The position numbers and the translations under genes were made by a program. A stretch of 64,000 bases of DNA, taken from NCBI GenBank assembly GCA_002710685.1, contig PALD01000037.1, forward strand, positions 186,001 to 250,000, read 5' to 3'. Below, one piece after another: positions 53,312 through 61,319 of this stretch. Source of the DNA: Cytophagaceae bacterium (GTDB lineage: Bacteria > Bacteroidota > Bacteroidia > Flavobacteriales > Flavobacteriaceae). Each line of letters starts with the position of its first letter. Positions within the stretch are counted from its first letter, which is position 1. The notes under the pieces are model-generated. The model saw only the letters and a program-made list of their open reading frames with translations. It did no database searches and was not told the DNA's origin.

Positions 53312-54862
53312 ATGGCTGCATCAACTGCCTTTAATATACAAGAAGTGCTCAGCGCACTTGAGATAGATTCTTTAAATCATGGTACTTCTACAGGGAGAAA
53401 AACCTATGGAGCTGGTGAGGAGCTGGCATCAAACTCTCCAGTAGATGGTAAGCTTATCGCGAAAGTTACGCACACCACCCCGCAAGAATACGAGACGGTT
53501 GTGCAAACCGCTACTAAAGCTTTTAAAACCTGGCGACTCATGCCCGCACCACAACGCGGCGAGATCGTGCGCCAGTTCAATGAAGAACTACGCAGGTTAA
53601 AAGAACCCCTGGGCAAACTTGTATCTTATGAGATGGGTAAAAGCTATCAAGAAGGTCTGGGCGAGGTGCAGGAGATGATAGATATTTGTGACTTTGCCGT
53701 GGGACTTTCACGCCAACTGCACGGACTTACCATGCACAGTGAGCGCCCGGGGCACCGCATGTATGAGCAATACCATCCGCTGGGGATCGTGGGTATTATC
53801 TCTGCATTTAACTTCCCGGTCGCGGTATGGAGCTGGAACACCGCCCTAGCATGGGTGTGTGGCGATGTGTGCATCTGGAAACCTTCTGAGAAGACCCCGC
53901 TTACCGGTATTGCATGCCAAAAGATTGCCGCCCGTGTCTTTGCACAAAACAACCTGCCAGAAGGCATCAGTTGTTTGGTCAATGGTGATTTTCGCGTAGG
54001 CGAAATGATGACAAAAGATGAGCGTGTGCCGCTTGTCTCTGCCACAGGATCTACTCGCATGGGTAAGGAGGTTGCAAAAACTGTTGCGGGTCGTCTGGGC
54101 AAAACCTTGCTGGAACTGGGTGGTAATAACGCCATCATCGTTACCCCAGATGCTGATATTAAAATGACGGTAATAGGAGCGGTCTTTGGTGCGGTGGGCA
54201 CTTGTGGACAGCGTTGTACGTCTACCCGCCGACTCATCATACATGAAAGTATCTATGACACCGTAAAGGATGCCGTGGTTGATGCTTACAAGCAGCTGCG
54301 CATAGGCAATCCGCTGGATGAGAACAACCACGTGGGGCCGCTAATTGATACCGATGCGGTAAAAATGTACAGCGATGCATTGCAAAAGGTGCAGCAAGAA
54401 GGAGGTAACATCATCGTGCCTGGCGGAGTGCTGGAGGGCGAGGGCTACGAGAGCGGTTGCTATGTGAAGCCCGCAATCGCCGAGGCAAAAAACGAATATG
54501 ACATCGTGCAGCACGAGACCTTTGCGCCCATACTTTACCTTATTAAGTACAACGGCGATGTAGATGATGCACTGGCGTTGCAAAACGGAGTGCGACAAGG
54601 GCTTTCTAGCGCCATCATGACCAATAATCTGCGTGAGGCAGAGCGCTTCTTAAGTGTTGCAGGTAGTGATTGCGGAATTGCAAACGTAAATATTGGCACA
54701 AGCGGTGCGGAAATTGGAGGTGCCTTTGGTGGCGAAAAAGAAACCGGCGGCGGCCGCGAAAGCGGTAGTGATGCCTGGAAAATCTATATGCGTCGCCAGA
54801 CCAACACGATAAACTATACTACGGAGCTTCCACTGGCACAGGGGATTAAATTTGACTTATAA
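53312..54862 (+). CDS. Aldehyde dehydrogenase, ALDH7 (antiquitin) type
   Basis: NAD-dependent dehydrogenase of 516 residues. The catalytic Cys is in GTCGQRCTSTRR and the Glu in LLELGGNNAI. The N-terminal region and GGEKETGGGRESGSDAWKIYMRRQTNTINY match the ALDH7 group, which oxidises alpha-aminoadipate semialdehyde in lysine breakdown. The position after nbaC might suggest aminomuconate semialdehyde instead, but the family features favour the lysine route. A palindrome (54866) and a terminator follow. Confidence 0.9.
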   Translation: MAASTAFNIQEVLSALEIDSLNHGTSTGRKTYGAGEELASNSPVDGKLIAKVTHTTPQEYETVVQTATKAFKTWRLMPAPQRGEIVRQFNEELRRLKEPLGKLVSYEMGKSYQEGLGEVQEMIDICDFAVGLSRQLHGLTMHSERPGHRMYEQYHPLGIVGIISAFNFPVAVWSWNTALAWVCGDVCIWKPSEKTPLTGIACQKIAARVFAQNNLPEGISCLVNGDFRVGEMMTKDERVPLVSATGSTRMGKEVAKTVAGRLGKTLLELGGNNAIIVTPDADIKMTVIGAVFGAVGTCGQRCTSTRRLIIHESIYDTVKDAVVDAYKQLRIGNPLDENNHVGPLIDTDAVKMYSDALQKVQQEGGNIIVPGGVLEGEGYESGCYVKPAIAEAKNEYDIVQHETFAPILYLIKYNGDVDDALALQNGVRQGLSSAIMTNNLREAERFLSVAGSDCGIANVNIGTSGAEIGGAFGGEKETGGGRESGSDAWKIYMRRQTNTINYTTELPLAQGIKFDL

Positions 54863-54865
54863 TTT

Positions 54866-54882
54866 TTTGGCTTAAAGCCAAA
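54866..54882. repeat. Dispersed palindrome, TTTGGC class, after the ALDH gene
   Basis: TTTGGCTTAAAGCCAAA, 3 bases after the ALDH stop. Identical to 44937-44953 and 62200-62216. Confidence 0.8.
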
Positions 54883-54899
54883 GAAAAACATAGTACATG

Positions 54900-54932
54900 G
54901 GCATGTCGTCACCACGGCATGCCTTTTATTTT
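54900..54932 (+). terminator. Intrinsic terminator after the ALDH gene
   Basis: GGCATGTCG, loop TCACCA, CGGCATGCC, then TTTTATTTT. Nine pairs with one T-G. Confidence 0.8.
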
Positions 54933-56017
54933 GCAAACAGATAAAAAATCACAAACAATAGTATCACGCCCAGCACGGCAAAAAATATCTTCCAGAAAGA
55001 ATACGGGCGCTTGCCTGATAGATGACCATTCTCACCGTTGACAAAAAAGCTATACTCCTTGCCCTTGTAGCGATAGGAGCTTATGTAAACAGGGAGCAAA
55101 ATATGTTTAAAAGTCTCATTTTCCAGTTGCATGGTCAGGTTGCTCACGCGCTGCTCGTCACCGCCCATATCGCGCCGCGCCCATACGTGCGCGACATCCC
55201 GCATTTCATCTTGGGCTTCCAGATGGCCATTGTTTAGTGGGATGGTATATTTTTCGGTAACAAAACCTGATAGAAACCCACTCTCAAAGGGCTGTAGCTT
55301 TGAGAGGTTCCACTGCGCGATACCCCGGGGTATCTTGCCCGTGTGCTGTTTTGAGGCATTGATCAAGGTGTCGTCCACAAAACCGCTTATGTTACCACTT
55401 ACGGGAGTCCATCGTGTTTTGCGTACACGCCTGGTGCGGGTATTGCCCTTGCTGTCACGATATGTTTGGTTTACATAATAATAATCGCCACGCTGGCCAC
55501 GGTATTGCGCATAGAGGTCTGCATCAAAGGTCCAGTAGGGCAGGTAAAGGCCCTTGGTGAACTGGGGGTCGAGGGTTGCTTTTTTCAGGTCGTTAGGTGC
55601 CCACCACATGCCGTCAACCCACTTCTTGAAACGTAGTATGGCTTCTTTTTGCGTAAGCTGAAAGGGTAAGACCGCGCCGGGTAATATCCATTCTTCTGTG
55701 GTGGCGTCTTCTTTAATAAGCGGTTCGCCGCAATACACGCAGTTTAGCGACTTGTAGTTTTCTTCCACATGCTGGTTGGCGCCGCAGTTCTTGCAGTGCA
55801 GGATGCTTATTTCCTCACTGTTTGCCTGGGCGCCTTTTTCTTGTAAATACTGGCGCAAGGGCAACTCCTTTATGGTGTCAACCTCCAGGTTTATCTTTTC
55901 TTCATGCCCACAATACTCACATTTTACTGATGTGGTCCCGGGTTTGTACTTGAGTTCTGCGCCACAGTTGGCACAAGCTTTCTTGATTTCAGATTTATGA
56001 ATGGTAGATGGGGGCAA
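54926..56017 (-). CDS. Zinc-ribbon membrane protein (YdjG-like)
   Basis: A 363-residue protein. The N-terminus has two zinc ribbons: CANCGAELKY with CEYCGHEE, and CKNCGANQ with CVYCGEPL. A long conserved middle (DGMWWAPNDLKKATLDPQFT, LYLPYWTFDADLYAQYRGQRG) follows, with a C-terminal membrane anchor (FWKIFFAVLGVILLFVIFYLF). The body resembles TFIIB-type zinc-ribbon proteins such as Bacillus YdjG. It lies next to an SPFH protein. In Bacillus, YdjG and the SPFH protein YdjI recruit a PspA-like protein to the membrane; no PspA is seen here, so the role is inferred. Confidence 0.8.
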   Translation of the reverse strand: MPPSTIHKSEIKKACANCGAELKYKPGTTSVKCEYCGHEEKINLEVDTIKELPLRQYLQEKGAQANSEEISILHCKNCGANQHVEENYKSLNCVYCGEPLIKEDATTEEWILPGAVLPFQLTQKEAILRFKKWVDGMWWAPNDLKKATLDPQFTKGLYLPYWTFDADLYAQYRGQRGDYYYVNQTYRDSKGNTRTRRVRKTRWTPVSGNISGFVDDTLINASKQHTGKIPRGIAQWNLSKLQPFESGFLSGFVTEKYTIPLNNGHLEAQDEMRDVAHVWARRDMGGDEQRVSNLTMQLENETFKHILLPVYISSYRYKGKEYSFFVNGENGHLSGKRPYSFWKIFFAVLGVILLFVIFYLFAK

Positions 56018-56064
56018 ACTATGGTTTTTGCTTTTTAGACTTTCGTGAAAACGGTAACCTCATT

Positions 56065-57204
56065 TTATTGTGGTGGCAATGGTGGTGGCGTGTTACCTCC
56101 CAAGAAAGATCTTAGCTCCTCAATTTCAGAGAGTGGTTTCCATTCGGTCATGCCCTGTTTCCACACCAGTGAATTGCGGTTAATGGTGCGCGAAGCATAC
56201 AGTGATTGCAGCTGCTCAAAAGTCGCGGGCCCCTGTTGTGCACCGTTCACGGCATAATAATATTGTATGGCAGCCGGCATGGGGGGCGGCGTGGCCCCTG
56301 TGGGTTGTTGTGGCTGTGCCGTGCGGGTTACCTGTTGCGGTTGTGCCATCGCGGCACCCATTTGCTGTGCCATGGCAAAGCCCATGCCCATGCCCATGCC
56401 TGCGCCTGCGGTGCCACCCTCGCTATTTGCGGCGGCCTCGATGGCTTTTGCGGTCTTGAACTTGGTCAACTTATCCAGGTCAAGTTTGTCGAGACGGCTG
56501 TACTCAAAAATCTCTTTTTTGAGTTCTTCGGGCATGGAGACGTTCTCGATAAAGAAACGCTCCAGTGAGATACCCACCCCGTCAAACTCTGGCTGCATCA
56601 CCTCTTTGCAGGTATCTGAAAGTTCCGTGGTATTTGCAGCATATAATTCTATGGGCAGGTTTGCCTCGCCCACGGTATCGGTAAAACGGGTGGCGATAAG
56701 GCTTTTTAGGTGCTCGTTGATTTCAAAATTGGTAAAGTTGCCATCCGTCCCCACGATGTCCTTGATGAATTTACCCGCATCGCTTATGCGAAAGGCATAC
56801 GTGCCAAATGCGCGGATCTCTACCAGGCCAAAACGGTCATCGCTAAGTGTAATGGGATTTTTGGTGCCCCATTTTTCATCCGTGAAAAGGTGGGTGTTCA
56901 CAAAGTAAACCTCGGCCTTGAATGGACTGTCAAAACCATATTTCCACCCCTTGAGCGTGGTGAGGATGGGGAGGTTTTGTGTATTGAGGGTATATGTTCC
57001 CGGCCCAAAAACATCTGCCAGCTGGCCTTCATTGATAAAAACGGCCGTTTGCCCCTCGCGCACGATGAGCTTAGCGTTGTTCTTGATTTCATTTTGGTAA
57101 CGTTCAAAACGGTGGGCAATGGTATCATCAGTATAATCGAGCCACTCGATGATATCAATAAATTCATGACTTAGTTTTTCCTTGATCTTATCAAATATTC
57201 CCAT
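56065..57204 (-). CDS. SPFH-domain (virion-core-like) protein with C-terminal GYF_2 domain (YdjI-like)
   Basis: A 379-residue protein beginning MGIFDKIKEKLSHEFIDIIEW, with the SPFH body (VREGQTAVFINEGQLADVFG, GLVEIRAFGTYAFRI, GISLERFFIENVSMPEELKKEI), a Gly/Met/Gln-rich linker (GAGMGMGMGFAMAQQMG) and a C-terminal GYF_2-type module (YYYAVNGAQQGPATFEQLQ, SLVWKQGMTEWKPLSEIEEL). Bacillus YdjI carries zinc ribbons at its C-terminus; here the ribbons are on the next gene and the tail is GYF_2. Probably membrane-associated, in membrane-stress sensing. Confidence 0.85.
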   Translation of the reverse strand: MGIFDKIKEKLSHEFIDIIEWLDYTDDTIAHRFERYQNEIKNNAKLIVREGQTAVFINEGQLADVFGPGTYTLNTQNLPILTTLKGWKYGFDSPFKAEVYFVNTHLFTDEKWGTKNPITLSDDRFGLVEIRAFGTYAFRISDAGKFIKDIVGTDGNFTNFEINEHLKSLIATRFTDTVGEANLPIELYAANTTELSDTCKEVMQPEFDGVGISLERFFIENVSMPEELKKEIFEYSRLDKLDLDKLTKFKTAKAIEAAANSEGGTAGAGMGMGMGFAMAQQMGAAMAQPQQVTRTAQPQQPTGATPPPMPAAIQYYYAVNGAQQGPATFEQLQSLYASRTINRNSLVWKQGMTEWKPLSEIEELRSFLGGNTPPPLPPQ

Positions 57205-57337
57205 GTTTTGAATTTTAGTTTACGCTAATATGTAGCAGATTAATCGAATTTGTTTCACACAAACGGGTGTAATTGTGTTCATGCATTTAAATTTCGCATT
57301 CTTCTTTAAGCTGGGCAAGTATAAATTGTATCGATTT

Positions 57338-57356
57338 GGCTTTCGCCGAAAGGCAC
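57338..57356. repeat. Dispersed palindrome, intergenic, shared 19-mer
   Basis: GGCTTTCGCCGAAAGGCAC, the same 19 bases as 1627-1645 where it is coding. It lies in the 282-base gap between the SPFH gene and the gene at 57487. Confidence 0.8.
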
Positions 57357-57450
57357 CCAAAATCAATTTATGATAAATTAACTTGTTGAAATACAGTTTA
57401 TTTGGCTTTTGTTTAACCCCCTTTACTGATTTTTTAAGAACTGCTCACGG

Positions 57451-57458
57451 TAAATTTG
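57451..57458 (+). promoter_or_regulatory. -7 element of the gene at 57487
   Basis: TAAATTTG (TAnnTTTG), 28 bases before the ATG. No clear -33 TTTG. Confidence 0.45.
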
Positions 57459-57486
57459 AGGTATTACTAACTAAAAATCATGAGCT

Positions 57487-58083
57487 ATGGAAATTGATTG
57501 GCTAATTGCAGGTCCCATAATCGCAGGTATTGTGGGGATCTTCTTAGGATATTTGATAGGGTATGCCTCAAAGAAAGCCCCTGACTATAAAAACGAGATT
57601 GCCTCCTGGCAAAATAAATATGATGCTAAATGCAGGGAGTTAAATGCATCAGTAGATTCAAGAAAAGCGCTTGAGGGCGAGGTTGCCGGGCTTCAAACCC
57701 GCTTGAGCAACGTTGAGGCTGACCTGGCCAGTTCACAGTCTAAACTTAGTGCCGTGCAAAATATTGCCGGTGGGGTGACAACCTCAAATTATGATGCAGA
57801 TCATGTGAAAACGGCCTATGGCAAAACGGTAAATAAGGATGACCTTACCCTTATAGATGGGATAGATACCACCATTGCAGGATTGTTAAAGAACTATGGC
57901 ATCACCACATGGTATGAGTTGTCAAGAACCCCGGTGGACCGTTGCAGGCAAATACTAGCAGAGAGCAACAAAGATTATGAAAGGCATATGCCCAGTACGT
58001 GGCCAGACCAGGCCAGACTGGCCTATGAGGGTAAATGGACAGAACTCAAAGAGTGGCAAGCAAGCCATGCACACCACGTATAA
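57487..58083 (+). CDS. Membrane-anchored coiled-coil protein with helix-hairpin-helix domain
   Basis: A 198-residue protein with one N-terminal membrane helix (LIAGPIIAGIVGIFLGYLIGY), a coiled-coil-like stretch (about 40-95, EVAGLQTRLSNVEADLASSQ) and a C-terminal helix-hairpin-helix domain starting DDLTLIDGIDTTIAGLLKNYGI. HhH domains of this type bind DNA or act as protein modules, also fused to ribosomal L21 in some Bacteroidota. A DNA-binding role at the membrane is inference. The downstream phosphatase is convergent. A terminator follows. Confidence 0.78.
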   Translation: MEIDWLIAGPIIAGIVGIFLGYLIGYASKKAPDYKNEIASWQNKYDAKCRELNASVDSRKALEGEVAGLQTRLSNVEADLASSQSKLSAVQNIAGGVTTSNYDADHVKTAYGKTVNKDDLTLIDGIDTTIAGLLKNYGITTWYELSRTPVDRCRQILAESNKDYERHMPSTWPDQARLAYEGKWTELKEWQASHAHHV

Positions 58084-58111
58084 TATTTGCTTTATATTAT
58101 AAATTGATTGT

Positions 58112-58146
58112 CCCGGGACCAGCGCAAGCAGGTCCTGGGTTTTTTA
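58112..58146 (+). terminator. Intrinsic terminator after the HhH gene
   Basis: CCCGGGACC, 10-base loop, GGTCCTGGG, then TTTTTTAATT. It also overlaps the end of the convergent phosphatase gene. Confidence 0.85.
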
Positions 58147-58872
58147 ATTGCGGCCGTTTTCACCGGGGTACAGGGTATGCACAGGGTCACTTTGCCAAAA
58201 TTCCTTACTGTCAACGTCAATAATCGACAATGGATTTTTATATGCAGCACCTGTGTCAACGTTCCATACATTTACCATTTGCGTGGGTATTGACCTGCCT
58301 ATCCTGGTAAGTGGCGTATGGCCTATAAAGATCTCGTCAAAAATCTTAAGGCGCTTGGGGAACATATCATCATCTGGAGACAGGCTCTTATCTGTCGCGC
58401 AGGCAAGTTCCCAGAGGGTGCGGTCCCAGTAATAAGCTGTATCGTGATATTCATATTGTGGGCCCTTTATGTTTTGAAAACCGGCATGTGCAAAGAGCTT
58501 GTTGCTGGGCAGGATGAGGTAGTTTTCCAGCGATTCATAAAAAAGTTTATGGATGTTGATCTGCGCATCGGTATATCCTTCATAGGATTTTACCGTGGCA
58601 TTGCCCCCATGAAACAGCCAGCTTTCATTATGTTCCCTTTTTGTGAGCCATTGATATGCAAGGTCGTCGTGGTTGCCACGGAGCAGGGTTACGTTATGGG
58701 TTTCCTTTAAATTAATCAAGAAATCGACCACCTGTGCGCTCTGGCCCCACCCATCTACATAATCCCCCAGGAAGATGAGGTGGTCCTCAGGGGTTGTTTT
58801 GGCCCTAGCCAAAACCTGTTTTACGGCTTTTAAACCTCCATGAATATCGCCTATGGCAAGTGTTCTGCTCAT
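58144..58872 (-). CDS. PPP-type serine/threonine protein phosphatase
   Basis: Dimetal phosphoesterase of 242 residues. Motifs in order: GDIHGGLKAVKQVL, FLGDYVDGWGQS, LLRGNHDDLAYQW, AHAGF and GHTPLTRIG. The size and motif forms match PrpA/ApaH-like bacterial phosphatases, so a protein or diadenosine tetraphosphate substrate are both possible. The ATG follows directly on the TAG of the Schlafen-type gene with no gap, so the two should be made together. Confidence 0.88.
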   Translation of the reverse strand: MSRTLAIGDIHGGLKAVKQVLARAKTTPEDHLIFLGDYVDGWGQSAQVVDFLINLKETHNVTLLRGNHDDLAYQWLTKREHNESWLFHGGNATVKSYEGYTDAQINIHKLFYESLENYLILPSNKLFAHAGFQNIKGPQYEYHDTAYYWDRTLWELACATDKSLSPDDDMFPKRLKIFDEIFIGHTPLTRIGRSIPTQMVNVWNVDTGAAYKNPLSIIDVDSKEFWQSDPVHTLYPGENGRN

Positions 58873-60009
58873 CTAGTTGTATTTTACTTTTCTTAGTATA
58901 CGTATGTTGTCTTTATATGAATCATAGAACCTTTGCCCCAGTTCTTTTAAATGATTTTTGCTTTCTTCCAGTTTTTGAATCGCCTGCTCAAAGCCGTTGA
59001 GGTAACAGATGAGATAGGTGGACGAGAGGTTTTCCAGGTCTTCCCACTCTCCTTTGTTGAGTGTTTTTTTTGCCTTGAGCTTGTGTAATATCGTGTTGTT
59101 GTTGTTATAGATATGGTGCAGCATCTTCTTGTCAAACTGGGGTGGTTCAAATACGAGCTTGCTGTCAATCTTATAATTTCCATTTTCATGGAAATTGATA
59201 TGGAGTTCCTCAAGGGGGTAATATTTGTAATTTCCCTGAAGGCCCAGGTGCACGTATTCCAGGATCTTGAAATTATTCTCGTTATACTCTATGCTCACTT
59301 CGTCAAGCGCGGAATAGAAGAGCCTGACCTGCTCGTTGATGAGTTCAATGTCCACGCGGCTATAATAGGTGTTTTCCTTGACCCTTTTTGGTATTCCTGC
59401 CCAGCAGACCACAAATTGTTCTTTAAACACCTTGTACGAGGTGAAAAGGTTGCTGTGCCGGTGGTTGATAAAGTCTATGACCCCGTCAAGGGTGAGCTCT
59501 ATGTTGTTGCGGGCATGTTTTTCAATCTCGGCAACTGTGGCACTGTTGACATCCTGTATCTCGATGTCAAAAACCTTTGACATCGAGATGCTCCCATCCC
59601 TAAAAAAAACACTTCCGCCCCAGTATTTCCATATATTCTTGCGCAGGGATGTGAGCTTGCCCGTGGGCCTGATGGTCACCAGCCCCACCACCAAATCTGG
59701 CGGAAGGTGCGGGAAGGGTATGTTTTCATAAGAAATCAATGGAGGATTGTTGAGGTAGGCATTGACCAGGTTCTGGATCTTGCTATCATCAAAAAAGGGG
59801 ACCCCGTTGATTTCATTAGTGTCATCCTCGACCCCCACAACGATAAAGCTGTTGTTTCTGGGGTTTGAATTAGAGAGTGCGCAGATGTGCTTTAAGAATT
59901 TAGCCTTTCCTTCTTTATTGCCTATGTCAATCTTGCGCTTCTTGTCGTAAAAACTGTTCTCGTCATTGTGGGCGAGCAGGTTTTTAATAAGGAGGCGTTT
60001 GTTGATCAT
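58873..60009 (-). CDS. Schlafen AlbA_2-domain protein
   Basis: A 378-residue protein. Residues 1-140 form the AlbA_2 domain of Schlafen-type proteins: ENSFYDKKRKIDIGNKEGKAKFLKHICALSN-type start, then SFIVVGVEDDTNEINGVPF, and PTGKLTSLRKNIW. The remaining 230 residues are an uncharacterised helical and mixed domain (YLICYLNGFEQAIQKLEES). AlbA_2 domains bind nucleic acids, and some family members are RNases or ATP-linked regulators in defence. Here the partner is a PPP phosphatase joined stop-to-start, a context I do not know from a described system. Confidence 0.75.
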   Translation of the reverse strand: MINKRLLIKNLLAHNDENSFYDKKRKIDIGNKEGKAKFLKHICALSNSNPRNNSFIVVGVEDDTNEINGVPFFDDSKIQNLVNAYLNNPPLISYENIPFPHLPPDLVVGLVTIRPTGKLTSLRKNIWKYWGGSVFFRDGSISMSKVFDIEIQDVNSATVAEIEKHARNNIELTLDGVIDFINHRHSNLFTSYKVFKEQFVVCWAGIPKRVKENTYYSRVDIELINEQVRLFYSALDEVSIEYNENNFKILEYVHLGLQGNYKYYPLEELHINFHENGNYKIDSKLVFEPPQFDKKMLHHIYNNNNTILHKLKAKKTLNKGEWEDLENLSSTYLICYLNGFEQAIQKLEESKNHLKELGQRFYDSYKDNIRILRKVKYN

Positions 60010-60082
60010 TTGGCTTGCAAGTTGCCTTTAAAGGTCACAAGTTTTACTGATTTATGAGAAGCATTTTTAAAATAATTATAAA

Positions 60083-60416
60083 TTAATTTTTTGGCTGTTG
60101 TGGTGGAGGGGGGATTCTTCCTTCATACTCCAGGAGTATTCTTAAAAATGGATGATTGTCCATATTGCCAGTGATTTGCTCATAAGCTTTGATTATTTCC
60201 AAAACCCTTTTTTCTAATGTTGCTGCAGAAGTTTTAGAGCTCAATTTTAATTCAATAATCACGTTCTCTTTCCAGCGCTGGTCATTAGCAAACGGGAGTG
60301 TTAAAAAATTCTCTTTGAACGATGTTATTAAGTTCTGCTCAGAAAAACCGTAACCTTTCTTGTGAGCATAAAGGATTAAGAATAAAAGCTAAAAAAATGA
60401 AAAATAAGATTTTCAT
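60083..60416 (-). pseudogene. Frameshifted small secreted-protein gene
   Basis: From ATG at 60416 the frame reads a signal peptide (MKILFFIFLAFILNPLCSQE) and then runs into a stop after six more codons. One base later the +1 frame continues with sense (KGYGFSEQNLITSFKENF, then WKENVIIELKLSSKT, DNHPFLRILLEYEGRIP) to a stop at 60083. Removing one A from GAAAGG joins the two as SQE-GYGFSEQN. The span is 334 bases, one more than a multiple of three. It follows the SDR stop by 6 bases. It may be a pseudogene, a programmed shift or a sequencing error in the A-run. The mature part has no family I recognise. Confidence 0.65.
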
Positions 60417-60422
60417 TGATGG

Positions 60423-61178
60423 CTAATTCTTATTTACCACCGTAGAACTTGCCTGGTCCGTGCACATTACCACAAGGTCTGCAATATTCACGTGATAGGG
60501 TCGTGTCACCACAAAGTATATAATGTCAGCAATGTCTTCTGCCTTGAGCGGCATAAAACCTTGATAAACCTTATCTGCCTTTTCTTTATTCCCTTTAAAG
60601 CGCACTTCGCTAAACCCAGTTTCCACCATACCGGGATGTATGGCGCCCACGCGTATGTTGTGTCCATTAAGGTCCAGCCGCATGCCTTGATTGATGGCAT
60701 CCACGGCATGTTTACTGGCACAGTACACGTTGCCTTTGGGATACACTTCCTTTCCGGCGGTGGAGCCTATGTTGATGATGTGGCCTGATTTTCTCTCCAT
60801 CATCTGTGGGAGGAGTGCTTTTGTGACATATAGCAACCCTTTTACATTGATGTCCAGCATGGCATCAAAGTCATCCAGGCTGGCCTCTTGAAAAGTATCC
60901 AGGCCATGGGCATTGCCGGCATTGTTGATAAGGATGTCTATGTGTGAGAATTTCCCCGTAAGGGAATTGATGGCATCTTGTACCTTGTCCCTTTCACGTA
61001 CATCAAAGTTCAAGGCGTGTACCTCCACAAGCTTCTCCAGTTCTACTGTAAGGGCATCGAGTTTTTCTTGGCGACGGCCGCAGATCACGAGGTTGATTCC
61101 GTTTTTTGCAAAGTATCTGGCGGTTGCCATACCTATTCCACTAGTTGCCCCAGTAATCAGGGCGGTTGTATTGTGCAT
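60423..61178 (-). CDS. Short-chain dehydrogenase/reductase (YdfG-like)
   Basis: NAD(P)-dependent oxidoreductase of 251 residues: TGATSGIGMATARYF (cofactor loop), NNAGNAHG, the Ser of IGSTAG, and YCASKHAVD with catalytic Tyr and Lys. The form RVGAIHPGMVETGFSEVRF and the C-terminus are close to YdfG-type 3-hydroxy acid/malonic semialdehyde reductases. The substrate remains a guess. It precedes the frameshifted small gene. Confidence 0.9.
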   Translation of the reverse strand: MHNTTALITGATSGIGMATARYFAKNGINLVICGRRQEKLDALTVELEKLVEVHALNFDVRERDKVQDAINSLTGKFSHIDILINNAGNAHGLDTFQEASLDDFDAMLDINVKGLLYVTKALLPQMMERKSGHIINIGSTAGKEVYPKGNVYCASKHAVDAINQGMRLDLNGHNIRVGAIHPGMVETGFSEVRFKGNKEKADKVYQGFMPLKAEDIADIIYFVVTRPYHVNIADLVVMCTDQASSTVVNKN

Positions 61179-61252
61179 CTTAAAAGGTTTTAAGGTTTTT
61201 AACTTTCTGCTAAGTTAAAAACTCACAAGCTTAGTTAAAGGAAGTTAAGGGA

Positions 61253-61284
61253 TTTGTTATCGCCAAAGTACTGCCGCACATTTG
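61253..61284 (+). promoter_or_regulatory. Candidate promoter of the DUF4382 gene
   Basis: TTTG (61253-61256), 20 bases, CACATTTG (61277-61284). One base off TAnnTTTG. It lies 35 bases before the ATG at 61320 and, as with the CAP gene, begins CA in place of TA. Confidence 0.45.
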
Positions 61285-61319
61285 CCTCACCAAATAATAA
61301 TGAACTTATAACTACAATT

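Noticed and set aside
56267..56908. Long plus-strand frame inside the SPFH gene
   Set aside because: Antisense shadow of a well-supported coding region, with low-complexity sequence from the Gly/Met linker.
61254..61319. Extended start of the DUF4382 gene
   Set aside because: It overlaps the candidate promoter and hides the lipoprotein signal peptide that starts at 61320.
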